39,284 bases of DNA from Pseudooctadecabacter sp. (lineage in GTDB: Bacteria > Pseudomonadota > Alphaproteobacteria > Rhodobacterales > Rhodobacteraceae), in contig NZ_JAHDGE010000028.1 in NCBI RefSeq assembly GCF_020627745.1, positions 1 to 39,284 of the forward strand, given 5' to 3'. This document shows positions 31,359 to 39,284 of the stretch, piece by piece. Position 1 is the first letter of the stretch; every line of letters starts with the position of its first letter. Under the pieces are notes generated by a model. That model did no database searches, was not told the DNA's origin, and saw only the letters and a list, made by a program, of their open reading frames with translations. The position numbers and the translations under genes were made by a program.

Positions 31359-32042
31359 TTATCGGGGTGGCAATTTCCGGCTCGCGTCCTTGCGGGCGAA
31401 GGGTTTCATTGCGTCGCCATGGGCGTCCAGAAACGCCCAGACGCGGTCGGGATCACGGCGGCCCAGATCGCGCAACCACCACGAGACGGACTTTTGGATA
31501 AACCAGTTCGGATCGGTCACATAGGTCGCGGCCCAGCCCAGAATACGTTCTCGCGCGGCCAGTTCTTCGGGTTTTGGATGCTTTTGTTTGGTCCACGGCA
31601 GGGTCATCACGAGGGCCGCCCGTTTGGTCCACAGATGGTCTGATGTCGTCCAGCCCTCAACCTCATCCAGACGGGTGGGGTCCGCGACCAAACGTCGTGA
31701 CCCCGCCCCGCAGGCATGATCTGCGATGGCCCAGGCGTCAAAGGTCGGCACCCAAGACGCGATTAACTGCCAAGCGGCGTCATCAGGGTTGATGCGCGCC
31801 TGCACCAGCAATTTGGCCGCCGCGACGCGGGCCTCATGGACGTTGCTGTCCCACAGGTCTGAGGCCAGCTGGATACGGCCCTCAAGGCTCAGCGCCTCAC
31901 GCCAGCGCGCGCAGCAGTCATAGATCACCGGATTGGCGATGCCGAAATAGGGGCGCTCGGCCTTGTGATAGGCGGCCATTTCGCCCGCCTTATAGGCATC
32001 CCCCAGACCGGCCAATTCCGCCAGCGCGTCGTCAACCGTCAT
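31359..32042 (-). CDS. DNA alkylation repair protein, AlkD-like HEAT-repeat glycosylase
   Basis: The 227-residue all-helical protein matches the AlkD family: HEAT-like repeats with HVHEARVAAAKLLV-type spacing (DSNVHEARVAAAKLL), WVPTFDAWAIADHACG, LWTKRAALVMTLPW and DPNWFIQKSVSWWLRDLG, where conserved Trp and Asp residues line the DNA groove. AlkD removes bulky or cationic alkylated bases without base flipping. The start overlaps the glmS stop by 4 bases (ATGA), so it is translated with glmS although the functions are unrelated. Confidence 0.85.
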   Translation of the reverse strand: MTVDDALAELAGLGDAYKAGEMAAYHKAERPYFGIANPVIYDCCARWREALSLEGRIQLASDLWDSNVHEARVAAAKLLVQARINPDDAAWQLIASWVPTFDAWAIADHACGAGSRRLVADPTRLDEVEGWTTSDHLWTKRAALVMTLPWTKQKHPKPEELAARERILGWAATYVTDPNWFIQKSVSWWLRDLGRRDPDRVWAFLDAHGDAMKPFARKDASRKLPPR

Positions 32043-33856
32043 TCCACCGTCACCGATTTCGCCAGATTGCGGGGCTGGTCCACATCCGTGCCCTTGGCGA
32101 CCGCCGTGTGATAGGCCAGCAGCTGCGCGGGGATTGCATAGAGGATCGGGGCCACGAAGGGGTCAATTTCCGGCATCAGGATCGTGTCCCACACGCCCGG
32201 TCCGGCCTCACGTGCGCCTTGCGCGTCGGTGATCAGCAGGACGCGACCACCGCGCGCCATGACCTCTTGCATGTTGGAAATGGTCTTGTCGAACAGTGCG
32301 TCGCGCGGGGCCATAACAATGACAGGCACATGTTCATCGACCAAGGCGATGGGGCCGTGTTTCAGTTCACCCGATGCATAAGCTTCGGCATGTATGTAGC
32401 TGATTTCCTTCAGCTTTAGTGCACCCTCATGGGCCAGCGCATACATCGGGCCACGGCCCAGAAACAGGATATCGCGCGCCTCTGCCAGCTTGCGGGACAC
32501 ATCGCTGCTTTGCTCGCCCAGGGACAATGCCTGGCTCATGAGGGCCGGCACGGACTTGATCGCCTCAAGGGCCTTGGCCACACCTGCGGCGTCCAATTCA
32601 CCACGGTCTTGCGCGGCTTTGACGGCCAAGATGGCAAGCACGGTCAACTGGCAGGTGAACGCCTTGGTGGAGGCCACGCCGATCTCACGGCCTGCCAAAA
32701 TCGGCAGCGGCAGGTCGCTTTCGCGCGCGATGGAGCTTTCGGGGACATTGACCACGGACACGATCGTGTCGACCTTGCCTTCGCAATAACGCAGGGCGGC
32801 CAGCGTGTCCGCTGTCTCCCCCGATTGGCTGACAAACAGCGCCGCTGTGCCCTTGGTGATCGGGGGTTCACGGTAGCGGAATTCGGACGCCACATCGATT
32901 TCAACAGGCAGGCGCGCGATCTGTTCGAACCAGTATTTTGCCGTGAGGCAGGCGTAGAACGCGGTGCCGCAGGCGACCATGGTCAGCCGGTCGATCTTTG
33001 CAAAATCAAGGCCGGGGTCGGGCAGTTCGATCCGCCCGTCCTTGATGTAATACCCCAGCGCGTTGGTCAGAACCGACGGCTGTTCTGCGATTTCCTTGGC
33101 CATGTAGTGTTTATGGCCGCCCTTATCGACCGCCGTGTCGTCGATCTTGATGGTCTGGATGTCACGGTTGGCCAGCGTGCCTGCGGCGTCGCGGATTTCG
33201 ACGCTGTCGCGGGTCAGCACGGCCCAATCGCCTTCTTCCAGATAGGTGATCCGGTCGGTCATGGGCGCCAGCGCAATCGCGTCGGAGCCCACGAACATCT
33301 CACCCTCCCCGTGGCCAACGGCCAAGGGGGATCCCTTGCGCGCCGCGATCATCAGATCGCCTTCGCCTTCGAACAGAAAGCACAGCGCATAGGCCCCGTC
33401 GAGCTTGGCAATCGTGGCCTCCGCCGCATCGCGCGGCGTCATCCCGTCGTTAAGGAAGCTTTGCGTCAACAGGGCGACGGTTTCGGTGTCCGTGTCCGTC
33501 TCGTAGCCGATGCCTTTCTCGGCCAGTTCTTCGCGCAATTCGCGGAAATTTTCGATGATCCCGTTGTGGACCACGGCCACGCGTGCCGTCTGATGGGGGT
33601 GGGCGTTTTTGACATTGGGTTCGCCGTGGGTGGCCCAACGGGTGTGGCCGATACCGGATTTGCCAGCCAATGGGTCATGTACCAGCAAATCCTGCAGGTT
33701 CACCAATTTGCCGACGGCGCGGCGGCGGTCCAGCGCGCCGTCATTGACCGTTGCAATCCCCGCGCTGTCGTAGCCGCGATATTCCAGCCGTTTCAGCGCC
33801 TCCACCAACAAAGGGGCGACTTGGTTCTTGCCGAGGACACCTACAATTCCACACAT
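32039..33856 (-). CDS. glmS: Glutamine-fructose-6-phosphate aminotransferase
   Basis: The 605-residue enzyme makes glucosamine 6-phosphate, the first step toward UDP-GlcNAc for peptidoglycan and lipopolysaccharide. The N-terminal glutaminase domain begins with the nucleophile Cys2 (MCGIVG) and has GHTRWATHGEPN and VVHNGIIEN. Two SIS sugar-isomerase domains follow (about 285-425 and 455-595), with VACGTAFYA, SQSGETADT and the C-terminal QPRNLAKSVTVE. Length is standard. It begins 2 bases after the glmU stop. Confidence 0.97.
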   Translation of the reverse strand: MCGIVGVLGKNQVAPLLVEALKRLEYRGYDSAGIATVNDGALDRRRAVGKLVNLQDLLVHDPLAGKSGIGHTRWATHGEPNVKNAHPHQTARVAVVHNGIIENFRELREELAEKGIGYETDTDTETVALLTQSFLNDGMTPRDAAEATIAKLDGAYALCFLFEGEGDLMIAARKGSPLAVGHGEGEMFVGSDAIALAPMTDRITYLEEGDWAVLTRDSVEIRDAAGTLANRDIQTIKIDDTAVDKGGHKHYMAKEIAEQPSVLTNALGYYIKDGRIELPDPGLDFAKIDRLTMVACGTAFYACLTAKYWFEQIARLPVEIDVASEFRYREPPITKGTAALFVSQSGETADTLAALRYCEGKVDTIVSVVNVPESSIARESDLPLPILAGREIGVASTKAFTCQLTVLAILAVKAAQDRGELDAAGVAKALEAIKSVPALMSQALSLGEQSSDVSRKLAEARDILFLGRGPMYALAHEGALKLKEISYIHAEAYASGELKHGPIALVDEHVPVIVMAPRDALFDKTISNMQEVMARGGRVLLITDAQGAREAGPGVWDTILMPEIDPFVAPILYAIPAQLLAYHTAVAKGTDVDQPRNLAKSVTVE

Positions 33857-33858
33857 TT

Positions 33859-35214
33859 TCAGGCTTCCTTTGCCGCTTTGGCCTTCTTGGCCTTTAACTT
33901 TTCGAACATCCGCCGTGCAAAGCCCGGTTTGTTATCCTGGCGCGCGCGGGCCACGGCCATATCGCCTTCGGGCACGTCACGGGTGACCACTGTCCCGGTC
34001 GCCGTCATGCTTTCATCGCCCAAGGTCACGGGCGCCACCAGCATGGTGTTGGACCCGATGAACACGTCACGGCCCACGGTCGTGCGATGTTTGAACACGC
34101 CGTCGTAATTGCAGGTAATCGTGCCCGCGCCGATGTTCGTGCGTTCGCCTACCTGTGCATCCCCGATATAGCTGAGGTGGTTGACCTTGGCCCCGGCCTC
34201 AATCACCGCATTTTTGGTTTCCACGAAGTTGCCGATCTTCACACCCTCGGCCAGTTCAGTGCCCGGACGCAAACGCGCATAGGGGCCGACCACGGCATCG
34301 CGGGACACGTGGCAGCCTTCAAGATGGCTGAACGCGCGGATTTGCGCGCCGTTTTCGACCGTCACGCCAAGGCCAAAGACCACGTGTGGTTCGATCACCG
34401 CATCCGGCCCCACGTAGGTGTCATGGGAAAAGTAAACACTTTCAGGCATTTGTACGGTCACACCGGCTTCAACCATGGCGGCACGTGTGGCGGTCTGAAA
34501 AATCGCATCTGCGGCGTTGAGTTCTGCCTTGGAATTGACGCCCATCGTCTCCGCCTCATCGCAGCGCACAACGGTCGCGGTTTTTCCCTGCGCGCGCGCC
34601 AAGGCCACCACATCGGTCAGGTAATATTCGCCCGAGGCGTTGTCGTTCCCGATCTCCGCCACCAGAGACATCAGCAGCTGCGCATCGCAGGCGATCACAC
34701 CGGAATTGCACAGGGGCAGGGCGCGAATGTCGGCGCTTGCGTCCTTGAATTCGACGATTTCGGTCAAAGCGCCGTCCGCCTCAACCAATCGGCCGTATTT
34801 TTGCGACGTATCCGCAACCTCAAACCCCAGCACAACCACATCATTGTCGGCGCGGGCAGCGATCATCGCCTCCAGCGTTTCGGGGCGAATGAAGGGCGTG
34901 TCGCCGTAAAGGACAATCGCGTCACCTTCGAACCCGTCCAACGCAGGGGCGGCCTGCGCCACCGCGTGACCGGTGCCAAGCTGTTCGGTTTGCAAAACAA
35001 TCTCGGCGCCCTCATCCCAGTCTTGCGCTGCCGCTGTCACCAGATCGGCGCCATGGCCTGCGACCACAATCGTGCGCGCTGGGTCCAGTGCGGCACCCGA
35101 TTTCATCGCATGCACCAACATGGGCGCACCGGCGATCTTGTGCAGCACCTTGGGCAGGTCTGACTGCATCCGCGTGCCCTTGCCTGCGGCCAAAATGATT
35201 AATGCGACTGACAT
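33859..35214 (-). CDS. glmU: Bifunctional GlmU: GlcN-1-P acetyltransferase / GlcNAc-1-P uridyltransferase
   Basis: The 451-residue protein has an N-terminal nucleotidyltransferase domain (LAAGKGTRMQSDLPKVLH, about 7-24, and LYGDTPFI) and a C-terminal left-handed beta-helix acyltransferase with hexapeptide repeats (VVGPYARLRPGT, KIGNFVETKNA, TNIGAGTITCNYDG). It completes UDP-GlcNAc synthesis. The ATG at 35214 is preceded by AGGCAGG; an in-frame upstream start at 35292 adds an unrelated 26-residue stretch. It diverges from gph and forms an operon with glmS. The basic, lysine- and alanine-rich tail is common in this family. Confidence 0.96.
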   Translation of the reverse strand: MSVALIILAAGKGTRMQSDLPKVLHKIAGAPMLVHAMKSGAALDPARTIVVAGHGADLVTAAAQDWDEGAEIVLQTEQLGTGHAVAQAAPALDGFEGDAIVLYGDTPFIRPETLEAMIAARADNDVVVLGFEVADTSQKYGRLVEADGALTEIVEFKDASADIRALPLCNSGVIACDAQLLMSLVAEIGNDNASGEYYLTDVVALARAQGKTATVVRCDEAETMGVNSKAELNAADAIFQTATRAAMVEAGVTVQMPESVYFSHDTYVGPDAVIEPHVVFGLGVTVENGAQIRAFSHLEGCHVSRDAVVGPYARLRPGTELAEGVKIGNFVETKNAVIEAGAKVNHLSYIGDAQVGERTNIGAGTITCNYDGVFKHRTTVGRDVFIGSNTMLVAPVTLGDESMTATGTVVTRDVPEGDMAVARARQDNKPGFARRMFEKLKAKKAKAAKEA

Positions 35215-35331
35215 ACCTGCCTCATTCTTGTTGTTTTCATCTTCATACGCGCCACATCGCCTAACACAAGTCGCGTGGCCTTCACATCCCATGTCAGCCC
35301 GTTACAAGACACCGAAACTGAAGGACCCGCC

Positions 35332-35991
35332 ATGCATTCCGTGATGTTCGATCTTGATGGCACGCTTGCCGACACGTCCGGTGATTTGCTTGCCGCGGCC
35401 AACGCCTGTTTTCGCGGGCTGGGGTTGGGCGATTTGCTGACGGGCGCGGATGCGGGCACGGCGCTGAAAGGCGGGCGGGCCATGCTGACGCTGGGCTTCA
35501 GCCGGGTTGAGGGGTTTGGCGAGGACGACATCCAACGCCAATATCCCGTCCTGCTTGAGGCTTACGCCCAAGACATCGACACCCACACGCGGCTTTATGA
35601 CGGCGCAATGGACGCGGTCGAGGCTTTGAAATCGCGCGGCTACCCCGTGGGCATCTGCACCAACAAACCCGAAGGTCTGGCTGAAACCCTGATGACCCGT
35701 CTTGGCGTGCGCGACGCCTTTGGCGCGCTGGTGGGGGCGGACACCTTGCCCGTGCGCAAGCCGGACCCTGAACACCTGTTCGAAACCGTGCGTCGCTGCG
35801 GCGCGGATCCGGTCAAAACCTGTCTGGTGGGCGACACCAACACCGACCGTATGACAGCGCGCAACGCGGATGTGCCGTCTATCTTGGTCACCTTCGGTCC
35901 GTCTGGCGAAGATATGGCGGCCCTTGAGCCCGAGGCCCTGCTGGACCGCTACGCCGACCTGCCCGATCTGGTTGATCGGCTTTTCAGCTGA
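35332..35991 (+). CDS. gph: Phosphoglycolate phosphatase, HAD superfamily
   Basis: The 219-residue protein shows the HAD motifs in order: FDLDGTLADT (nucleophile and acid Asp, residues 6-15), a helical cap, a Thr motif ICTNKPEGL near 105, a Lys in RKPDPEH near 142, and VGDTNTD (near 164-170). It probably removes phosphate from 2-phosphoglycolate, though HAD specificity cannot be fixed from motifs. The ATG at 35332 has AAGGA 6 bases upstream. It shares a 117-base divergent promoter region with glmU. Confidence 0.82.
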   Translation: MHSVMFDLDGTLADTSGDLLAAANACFRGLGLGDLLTGADAGTALKGGRAMLTLGFSRVEGFGEDDIQRQYPVLLEAYAQDIDTHTRLYDGAMDAVEALKSRGYPVGICTNKPEGLAETLMTRLGVRDAFGALVGADTLPVRKPDPEHLFETVRRCGADPVKTCLVGDTNTDRMTARNADVPSILVTFGPSGEDMAALEPEALLDRYADLPDLVDRLFS

Positions 35992-36038
35992 TCGAAACCG
36001 GGCTTGACGGGGCAGGGCGCGCGCCCTCACATGCTGTC

Positions 36039-37238
36039 ATGACTGAGACATTCACCGGCAGCTTCACCCAGCAAGAACCCATCCCGCAAGCGGGGATCGA
36101 GGCCGCGATGGCGGTGCTGAACCACGGGCGTTTGCACCGCTACAACACCCATGGGGATGAAATCGCTGAAACCGCCCTGCTGGAAGAGGAATTCGCCGCA
36201 CTGACAGGGGCGAAGTACTGCCTTGCGGTGGCGTCGGGCGGCTATGCGATGACCACGGCCTTGCGCGCCTGCGGTGTGGGTCATGGCGACCGCGTGCTGA
36301 CCAACGCCTTTACGCTGGCCCCCGTGCCGGGGGCCATTGCCGCCGTCGGGGCCACGCCTGTTTTCGTGGGTGTCACCGATAACCTGTTGATAGATTTGGA
36401 TGATCTGGCCGCAAAGCTGGATCAGGCGCAGGTTTTGCTGTTGTCACATATGCGCGGCCACATCTGCGATATGGAGGCGCTGATGGCACTTTGTGATGCC
36501 GCTGGCGTCACCGTGATCGAAGACTGCGCCCACACCATGGGCGCCCATTGGAACGGCACGCCGTCCGGGCGTTGGGGCAAATTCGGCTGCTATTCCACGC
36601 AGACCTACAAACACGTCAATTCCGGCGAGGGCGGGTTGCTGATCGGTGATGACGCAGAGGCCATGGCCCGCGCCATCATGCTGTCGGGCAGCTACATGCT
36701 GTTTGAACGCCACCGCGCGGCCCCCCCGCCCGAGACGTTCGCCCAGATCAAATATGAAACGCCCAACATTTCGGGCCGGATGGACAATCTGCGCGCCGCG
36801 ATCCTGCGTCCGCAACTGGCCGATTTACAGACGCAATGTGACCGTTGGAATGCGCTTTATCGTGTGGTGGAAGGGGGGCTGCGCGACACCCCCGGCCTGA
36901 CGTTAACCCACAGGCCCGCCGCAGAGGGTTTTGTGGCATCTTCTTTTCAATTCCTATTGCTCGACTGGCCAGCTGAGGCCGTACAAAGGGTCATTCAGGG
37001 CTGTTTCAGGCGCGGTGTTGAGCTTAAATGGTTCGGTGGGTCTGAACCCGCGGGCTTCACCTCGCGCTATGACAGCTGGCGCTATGCGGCCCCCGACCCG
37101 CTACCGCAGAGTGACAGAATCCTTGCGGGGATCATTGATATGCGGTTGCCGTTAACCTTTACGCCCGAAGATTGTGCGCTGATCGCGCGAATTATTCGCG
37201 ACGAAGTCGAAAAAGCCTTCAGCACACGCCAAAGTTGA
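36039..37238 (+). CDS. DegT/DnrJ/EryC1-family PLP-dependent aminotransferase
   Basis: The 399-residue enzyme is of the sugar-aminotransferase type. A PLP phosphate-binding SGGYAM segment near 66-71, EDCAHTMGAHWNG (about 164-176, with the Asp that binds the pyridine ring) and TQTYKHVNSGEGG (with the PLP Lys) are seen. Members usually aminate keto sugars for polysaccharides or antibiotics. No sugar-modifying gene is adjacent, so its substrate is open. It follows gph by 47 bases in the same direction and may share its transcript. Confidence 0.85.
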   Translation: MTETFTGSFTQQEPIPQAGIEAAMAVLNHGRLHRYNTHGDEIAETALLEEEFAALTGAKYCLAVASGGYAMTTALRACGVGHGDRVLTNAFTLAPVPGAIAAVGATPVFVGVTDNLLIDLDDLAAKLDQAQVLLLSHMRGHICDMEALMALCDAAGVTVIEDCAHTMGAHWNGTPSGRWGKFGCYSTQTYKHVNSGEGGLLIGDDAEAMARAIMLSGSYMLFERHRAAPPPETFAQIKYETPNISGRMDNLRAAILRPQLADLQTQCDRWNALYRVVEGGLRDTPGLTLTHRPAAEGFVASSFQFLLLDWPAEAVQRVIQGCFRRGVELKWFGGSEPAGFTSRYDSWRYAAPDPLPQSDRILAGIIDMRLPLTFTPEDCALIARIIRDEVEKAFSTRQS

Positions 37239-37367
37239 CCTTTTGGGCAACGTTTCGCCTGACTTATGCTGCAAAGCGCATGAATCCCTATCCAAAGGGT
37301 AAAAAAGCGACTAGGGTTTCATGGCACCCCCAGTGTCCTGTGGGGCAGAGGATTGGTTAACGTCGTC

Positions 37368-37622
37368 ATGATGACACCATTGAGCACCGCCTACGACAAC
37401 ATCCGCCTTATCCGGCGGAAGGTTGATATTGCCCAGCAGGAACTTGAAAATTTACCATCCGGTCCGCAGCGCGATCAGGGTGTGATGCGTCTTGCCAAAT
37501 TGACCGATGATCTGGTGCGGGCAGTGCGAGATTTTGCGGAAATGGGCTATGAGGAGCAGGTTTTTCAACTGCTTGCCGATCAGGCTGTGGAAACGCGCCG
37601 GTCCGTCAGAGGGATGCATTAG
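37368..37622 (+). CDS. Small helical protein of unknown function, 84 residues
   Basis: The protein is almost entirely helical with charged heptad-like spacing (YDNIRLIRRKVDIAQQELENL, then LAKLTDDLVRAVRDFAEMGY) and no membrane span, so it may form a coiled coil. I do not recognise a family. Two ATG codons in tandem (37368 and 37371) are available; a GAGGA lies at 37348-37352. The 129 bases upstream contain no clear promoter, and the 193 bases downstream contain a GGGGCC/GGCCCC hairpin (37737-37754) without a T run. Confidence 0.55.
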   Translation: MMTPLSTAYDNIRLIRRKVDIAQQELENLPSGPQRDQGVMRLAKLTDDLVRAVRDFAEMGYEEQVFQLLADQAVETRRSVRGMH

Positions 37623-37815
37623 GGCGGACAGGCTCGTACAGTCAGGCCTGGTCGCGCGCCCGCGATCCCGACATCCCTGACAACCAGACATATCACCCGA
37701 TATGCGCCCGATCGTCCTCAGCCGGGCGCAGGACAAGGGGCCGCAGCCGGCCCCTGTCGACGCGGGTCGCGATCTGTCCTACATGCATCGCACGTGGTGA
37801 GTGCGGGGATGTCAG

Positions 37816-38358
37816 ATGAAAAAAGACAAACGACGGATCGAGTTTTATGCGGGCGTGCCGTGGGTGAATATTACGCCCGAACAGGCGCGTGCCCACCCCA
37901 AAGGCAAACCCGGCGTGGTCCTTTGGGCCATCGCCCTTTATTTTATCGTGACAGGTCTTTGGAAATTCTATGCAGCCTGGGATTTCGGGCTTGCCGGCTG
38001 GTTGGTCGTTCTGGCCGGCATCTGGCCGTTCCTGGCTGGCGTGGGATTGCTGATGCGCGTGCCATGGTCTGTCTTCATGGCGATCGTGTCGGCGGGTGTT
38101 ACGGTCTGGGCCTTGTTTCGCAGCAGCCGCGCGACGGCCGAACTTTACAATTCGGTCGAGGCGGCGACGCAGATCGGTTTCCTGCATGCGGTTTTTGGAA
38201 TCGACAGCTATACCGACGGCTTTTTTCTGATCTTGCTGATTGAATTGCTGATCCATGTGGGAATTCTGTTCTACCTGATGGATGGTGACCGGCCCAATCT
38301 GATCTACCGCCACCGCTATCGACAGTACTCCGCAAAGGACGGCTCTGCGGATGACTGA
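37816..38358 (+). CDS. Polytopic membrane protein of unknown function, 180 residues
   Basis: The protein has a basic N-terminus (MKKDKRRIEF), a short soluble stretch and about four hydrophobic spans (about 40-58, 63-85, 87-102 and 136-155), ending in a charged tail. I do not recognise a family. The ATG at 37816 has GGGGA 6 bases upstream; a longer frame from GTG 37801 is less likely. It overlaps the next gene by 8 bases, so the two are coupled. Confidence 0.7.
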   Translation: MKKDKRRIEFYAGVPWVNITPEQARAHPKGKPGVVLWAIALYFIVTGLWKFYAAWDFGLAGWLVVLAGIWPFLAGVGLLMRVPWSVFMAIVSAGVTVWALFRSSRATAELYNSVEAATQIGFLHAVFGIDSYTDGFFLILLIELLIHVGILFYLMDGDRPNLIYRHRYRQYSAKDGSADD

Positions 38359-38752
38359 CGTGTGGGCGCGCTATCCGAACGCCATCCGGGGCGAATACGG
38401 GGACAGCAGGGAGCTTTGCGAACATCTGGTTGGTCTCATTTGCGCCGGAACCAAGACCGCGACCTGTGGGGCCTTGCGGGAGTATGAGGCCGATAACGAG
38501 GCGCTTCCAAATGTCGGAGATTTTGAAATAGTGCTGCATTGGGACGAATCCCCGGCCGCCGTCGTCCGCATGACACAGGTTATCGTGCAACCATTCGACG
38601 CCGTGACTGAGGATTTCGCCCTGGCCGAAGGGGAAAATGCCACATACGAAGGGTGGGCGACAGCGCACCGGGCATATTTCGAACGCAATGGCGGCTGGTC
38701 AGCCGATTTGCTGCTTGTGTGTCAGCGTTTTGAACTGGTTGAAGTTGTGTAG
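38351..38752 (+). CDS. ASCH-domain protein
   Basis: The 133-residue protein matches the ASCH fold, a PUA-like beta barrel thought to bind RNA or nucleotides: GTKTATCGALREYEAD near residues 33-48, VGDFEIVLHWDESPAAVVRMTQV, and EGWATAHRAYFER near 100-112. Some relatives hydrolyse N4-acetylcytidine and others are implicated in translation. The start lies 8 bases inside the preceding membrane-protein gene. A function cannot be fixed from sequence alone. Confidence 0.85.
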   Translation: MTDVWARYPNAIRGEYGDSRELCEHLVGLICAGTKTATCGALREYEADNEALPNVGDFEIVLHWDESPAAVVRMTQVIVQPFDAVTEDFALAEGENATYEGWATAHRAYFERNGGWSADLLLVCQRFELVEVV

Positions 38753-38858
38753 GACGCGCCAGCGTCTGTGATCGCCCGTTGACCCTCGACGCGGGGGGGG
38801 ATAAACGCAACATCAGCCAAACGGGGGCATGGCCCCATGTCAAAAGGGGAGCCCCGAA

Positions 38859-39224
38859 ATGGAAGACTTTCTCAGAGAATATCTGCCAATTGTCATTTTC
38901 CTCGGGCTGGCCATCGTGCTGGGCGTTGTCCTGATCCTTGCGGCTGTGGTTTTGGCTGTTCGCAATCCGGATCCGGAAAAAGTGTCGGCCTACGAATGCG
39001 GGTTCAACGCCTTTGACGACGCGCGGATGAAGTTTGATGTCCGGTTCTATCTGGTGTCGATTTTGTTCATCATTTTCGACCTCGAGATCGCGTTTCTATT
39101 CCCCTGGGCGGTGGCCTTCGGCGAGATTTCGATGGTCGGCTTCTGGTCGATGATGGTGTTTCTTGCCGTTCTGACAGTCGGGTTTGCCTACGAATGGAAA
39201 AAAGGCGCCCTTGAATGGGAGTGA
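38859..39224 (+). CDS. nuoA: NADH-quinone oxidoreductase subunit A (complex I)
   Basis: The 121-residue protein has three membrane spans (about 9-33, 63-82 and 90-110) and the NuoA signature [39 protein letters not shown] split around the loop: YECG, then RFYLVS and [10 protein letters not shown]. It forms part of the quinone-binding arm of complex I in the inner membrane. The ATG at 38859 follows AGGGGA. It is normally the first gene of the nuo operon, and nuoB would be expected just past the right edge. Confidence 0.95.
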   Translation: MEDFLREYLPIVIFLGLAIVLGVVLILAAVVLAVRNPDPEKVSAYECGFNAFDDARMKFDVRFYLVSILFIIFDLEIAFLFPWAVAFGEISMVGFWSMMVFLAVLTVGFAYEWKKGALEWE

Positions 39225-39245
39225 TCTTCGGTTCGGCCTAGCCGA

Positions 39246-39268
39246 CAAAAGGTCCGGTGGACCTTTTG
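39246..39268. repeat. Perfect hairpin after nuoA
   Basis: CAAAAGGTCC at 39246-39255 pairs exactly with GGACCTTTTG at 39259-39268 over GGT. It lies in the gap expected between nuoA and nuoB. There is no T run beyond it, so it is more likely a processing or stabilising stem, or a dispersed repeat, than a terminator. Confidence 0.6.
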
Positions 39269-39284
39269 AGAAGATCACGGGCGG

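Noticed and set aside
32429-34108. 559-residue plus-strand reading frame
   Set aside because: It is antisense to glmS and glmU, which are unmistakable on the minus strand. Its composition is that of a shadow frame.
39213-39239. Short reading frame beginning inside the end of nuoA as a possible nuoB start
   Set aside because: It stops after eight codons (TAG at 39237) and does not resemble the start of NuoB.

Overview
The window reads as chromosome of a marine alphaproteobacterium of the Rhodobacteraceae (Roseobacter group). The basis is GC-rich coding sequence, a NepR/PhyR/EcfG general stress system, a smo-type polyol operon ending in mannitol dehydrogenase, ComDE with an SlcD-like enzyme for C3 sulfonates, and a nuoA that opens a complex I cluster. 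I see no rRNA, tRNA, CRISPR array, insertion sequence, integrase or phage gene. The layout is compact, with many 1-13 base overlaps between consecutive genes.

Bases 1-1682 hold the end of a sulfonate operon (comD-comE-slcD). Bases 1700-10600 are the most coherent part: a general stress response island. It contains nepR-ecfG-sensor kinase-exoD reading left and phyR reading right, plus a 51-residue membrane protein, a DUF883 protein, Dps, a degenerate receiver protein, a Crp/Fnr regulator, a DUF2945 protein, a formate/nitrite-type transporter and an MscS channel. Six exact GGAAC-N16/17-CGTT sites, the EcfG promoter signature, lie in the correct orientation just upstream of the 51-residue gene, DUF883, phyR, dps, DUF2945 and mscS. 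The phyR site lies in a 10-base inverted repeat that also presents GGAAC toward nepR. So the regulatory core and much of its apparent output sit together.

Bases 10600-15000 carry a short class II ribonucleotide reductase overlapped by a small DUF1653-like gene, then a divergent PAS-GGDEF-EAL protein. A full CtrA-type site lies between them. Bases 15037-22788 are a polyol uptake and oxidation operon (LacI-type regulator, binding protein, two permeases, ATPase, sorbitol dehydrogenase, mannitol dehydrogenase) with three copies of a GCGCGT-centred operator. A large CheB-CheR-PAS protein without a kinase domain runs into it from the other strand.

Bases 26300-39284 contain an unrecognised 225-residue protein, adenine deaminase, a persulfide-type hydrolase with two YeeE/YedE membrane proteins behind an AT-rich palindrome, and a left-reading glmU-glmS-AlkD-like-P-loop kinase row. 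Then come a right-reading phosphoglycolate phosphatase and DegT-family aminotransferase, three small uncharacterised genes (one with an ASCH domain), and nuoA at the right edge.

All identifications come from reading motifs and context. No database search was possible, so names for family members with close paralogues (slcD, smo genes, pmp genes) are inferences from sequence plus neighbourhood.
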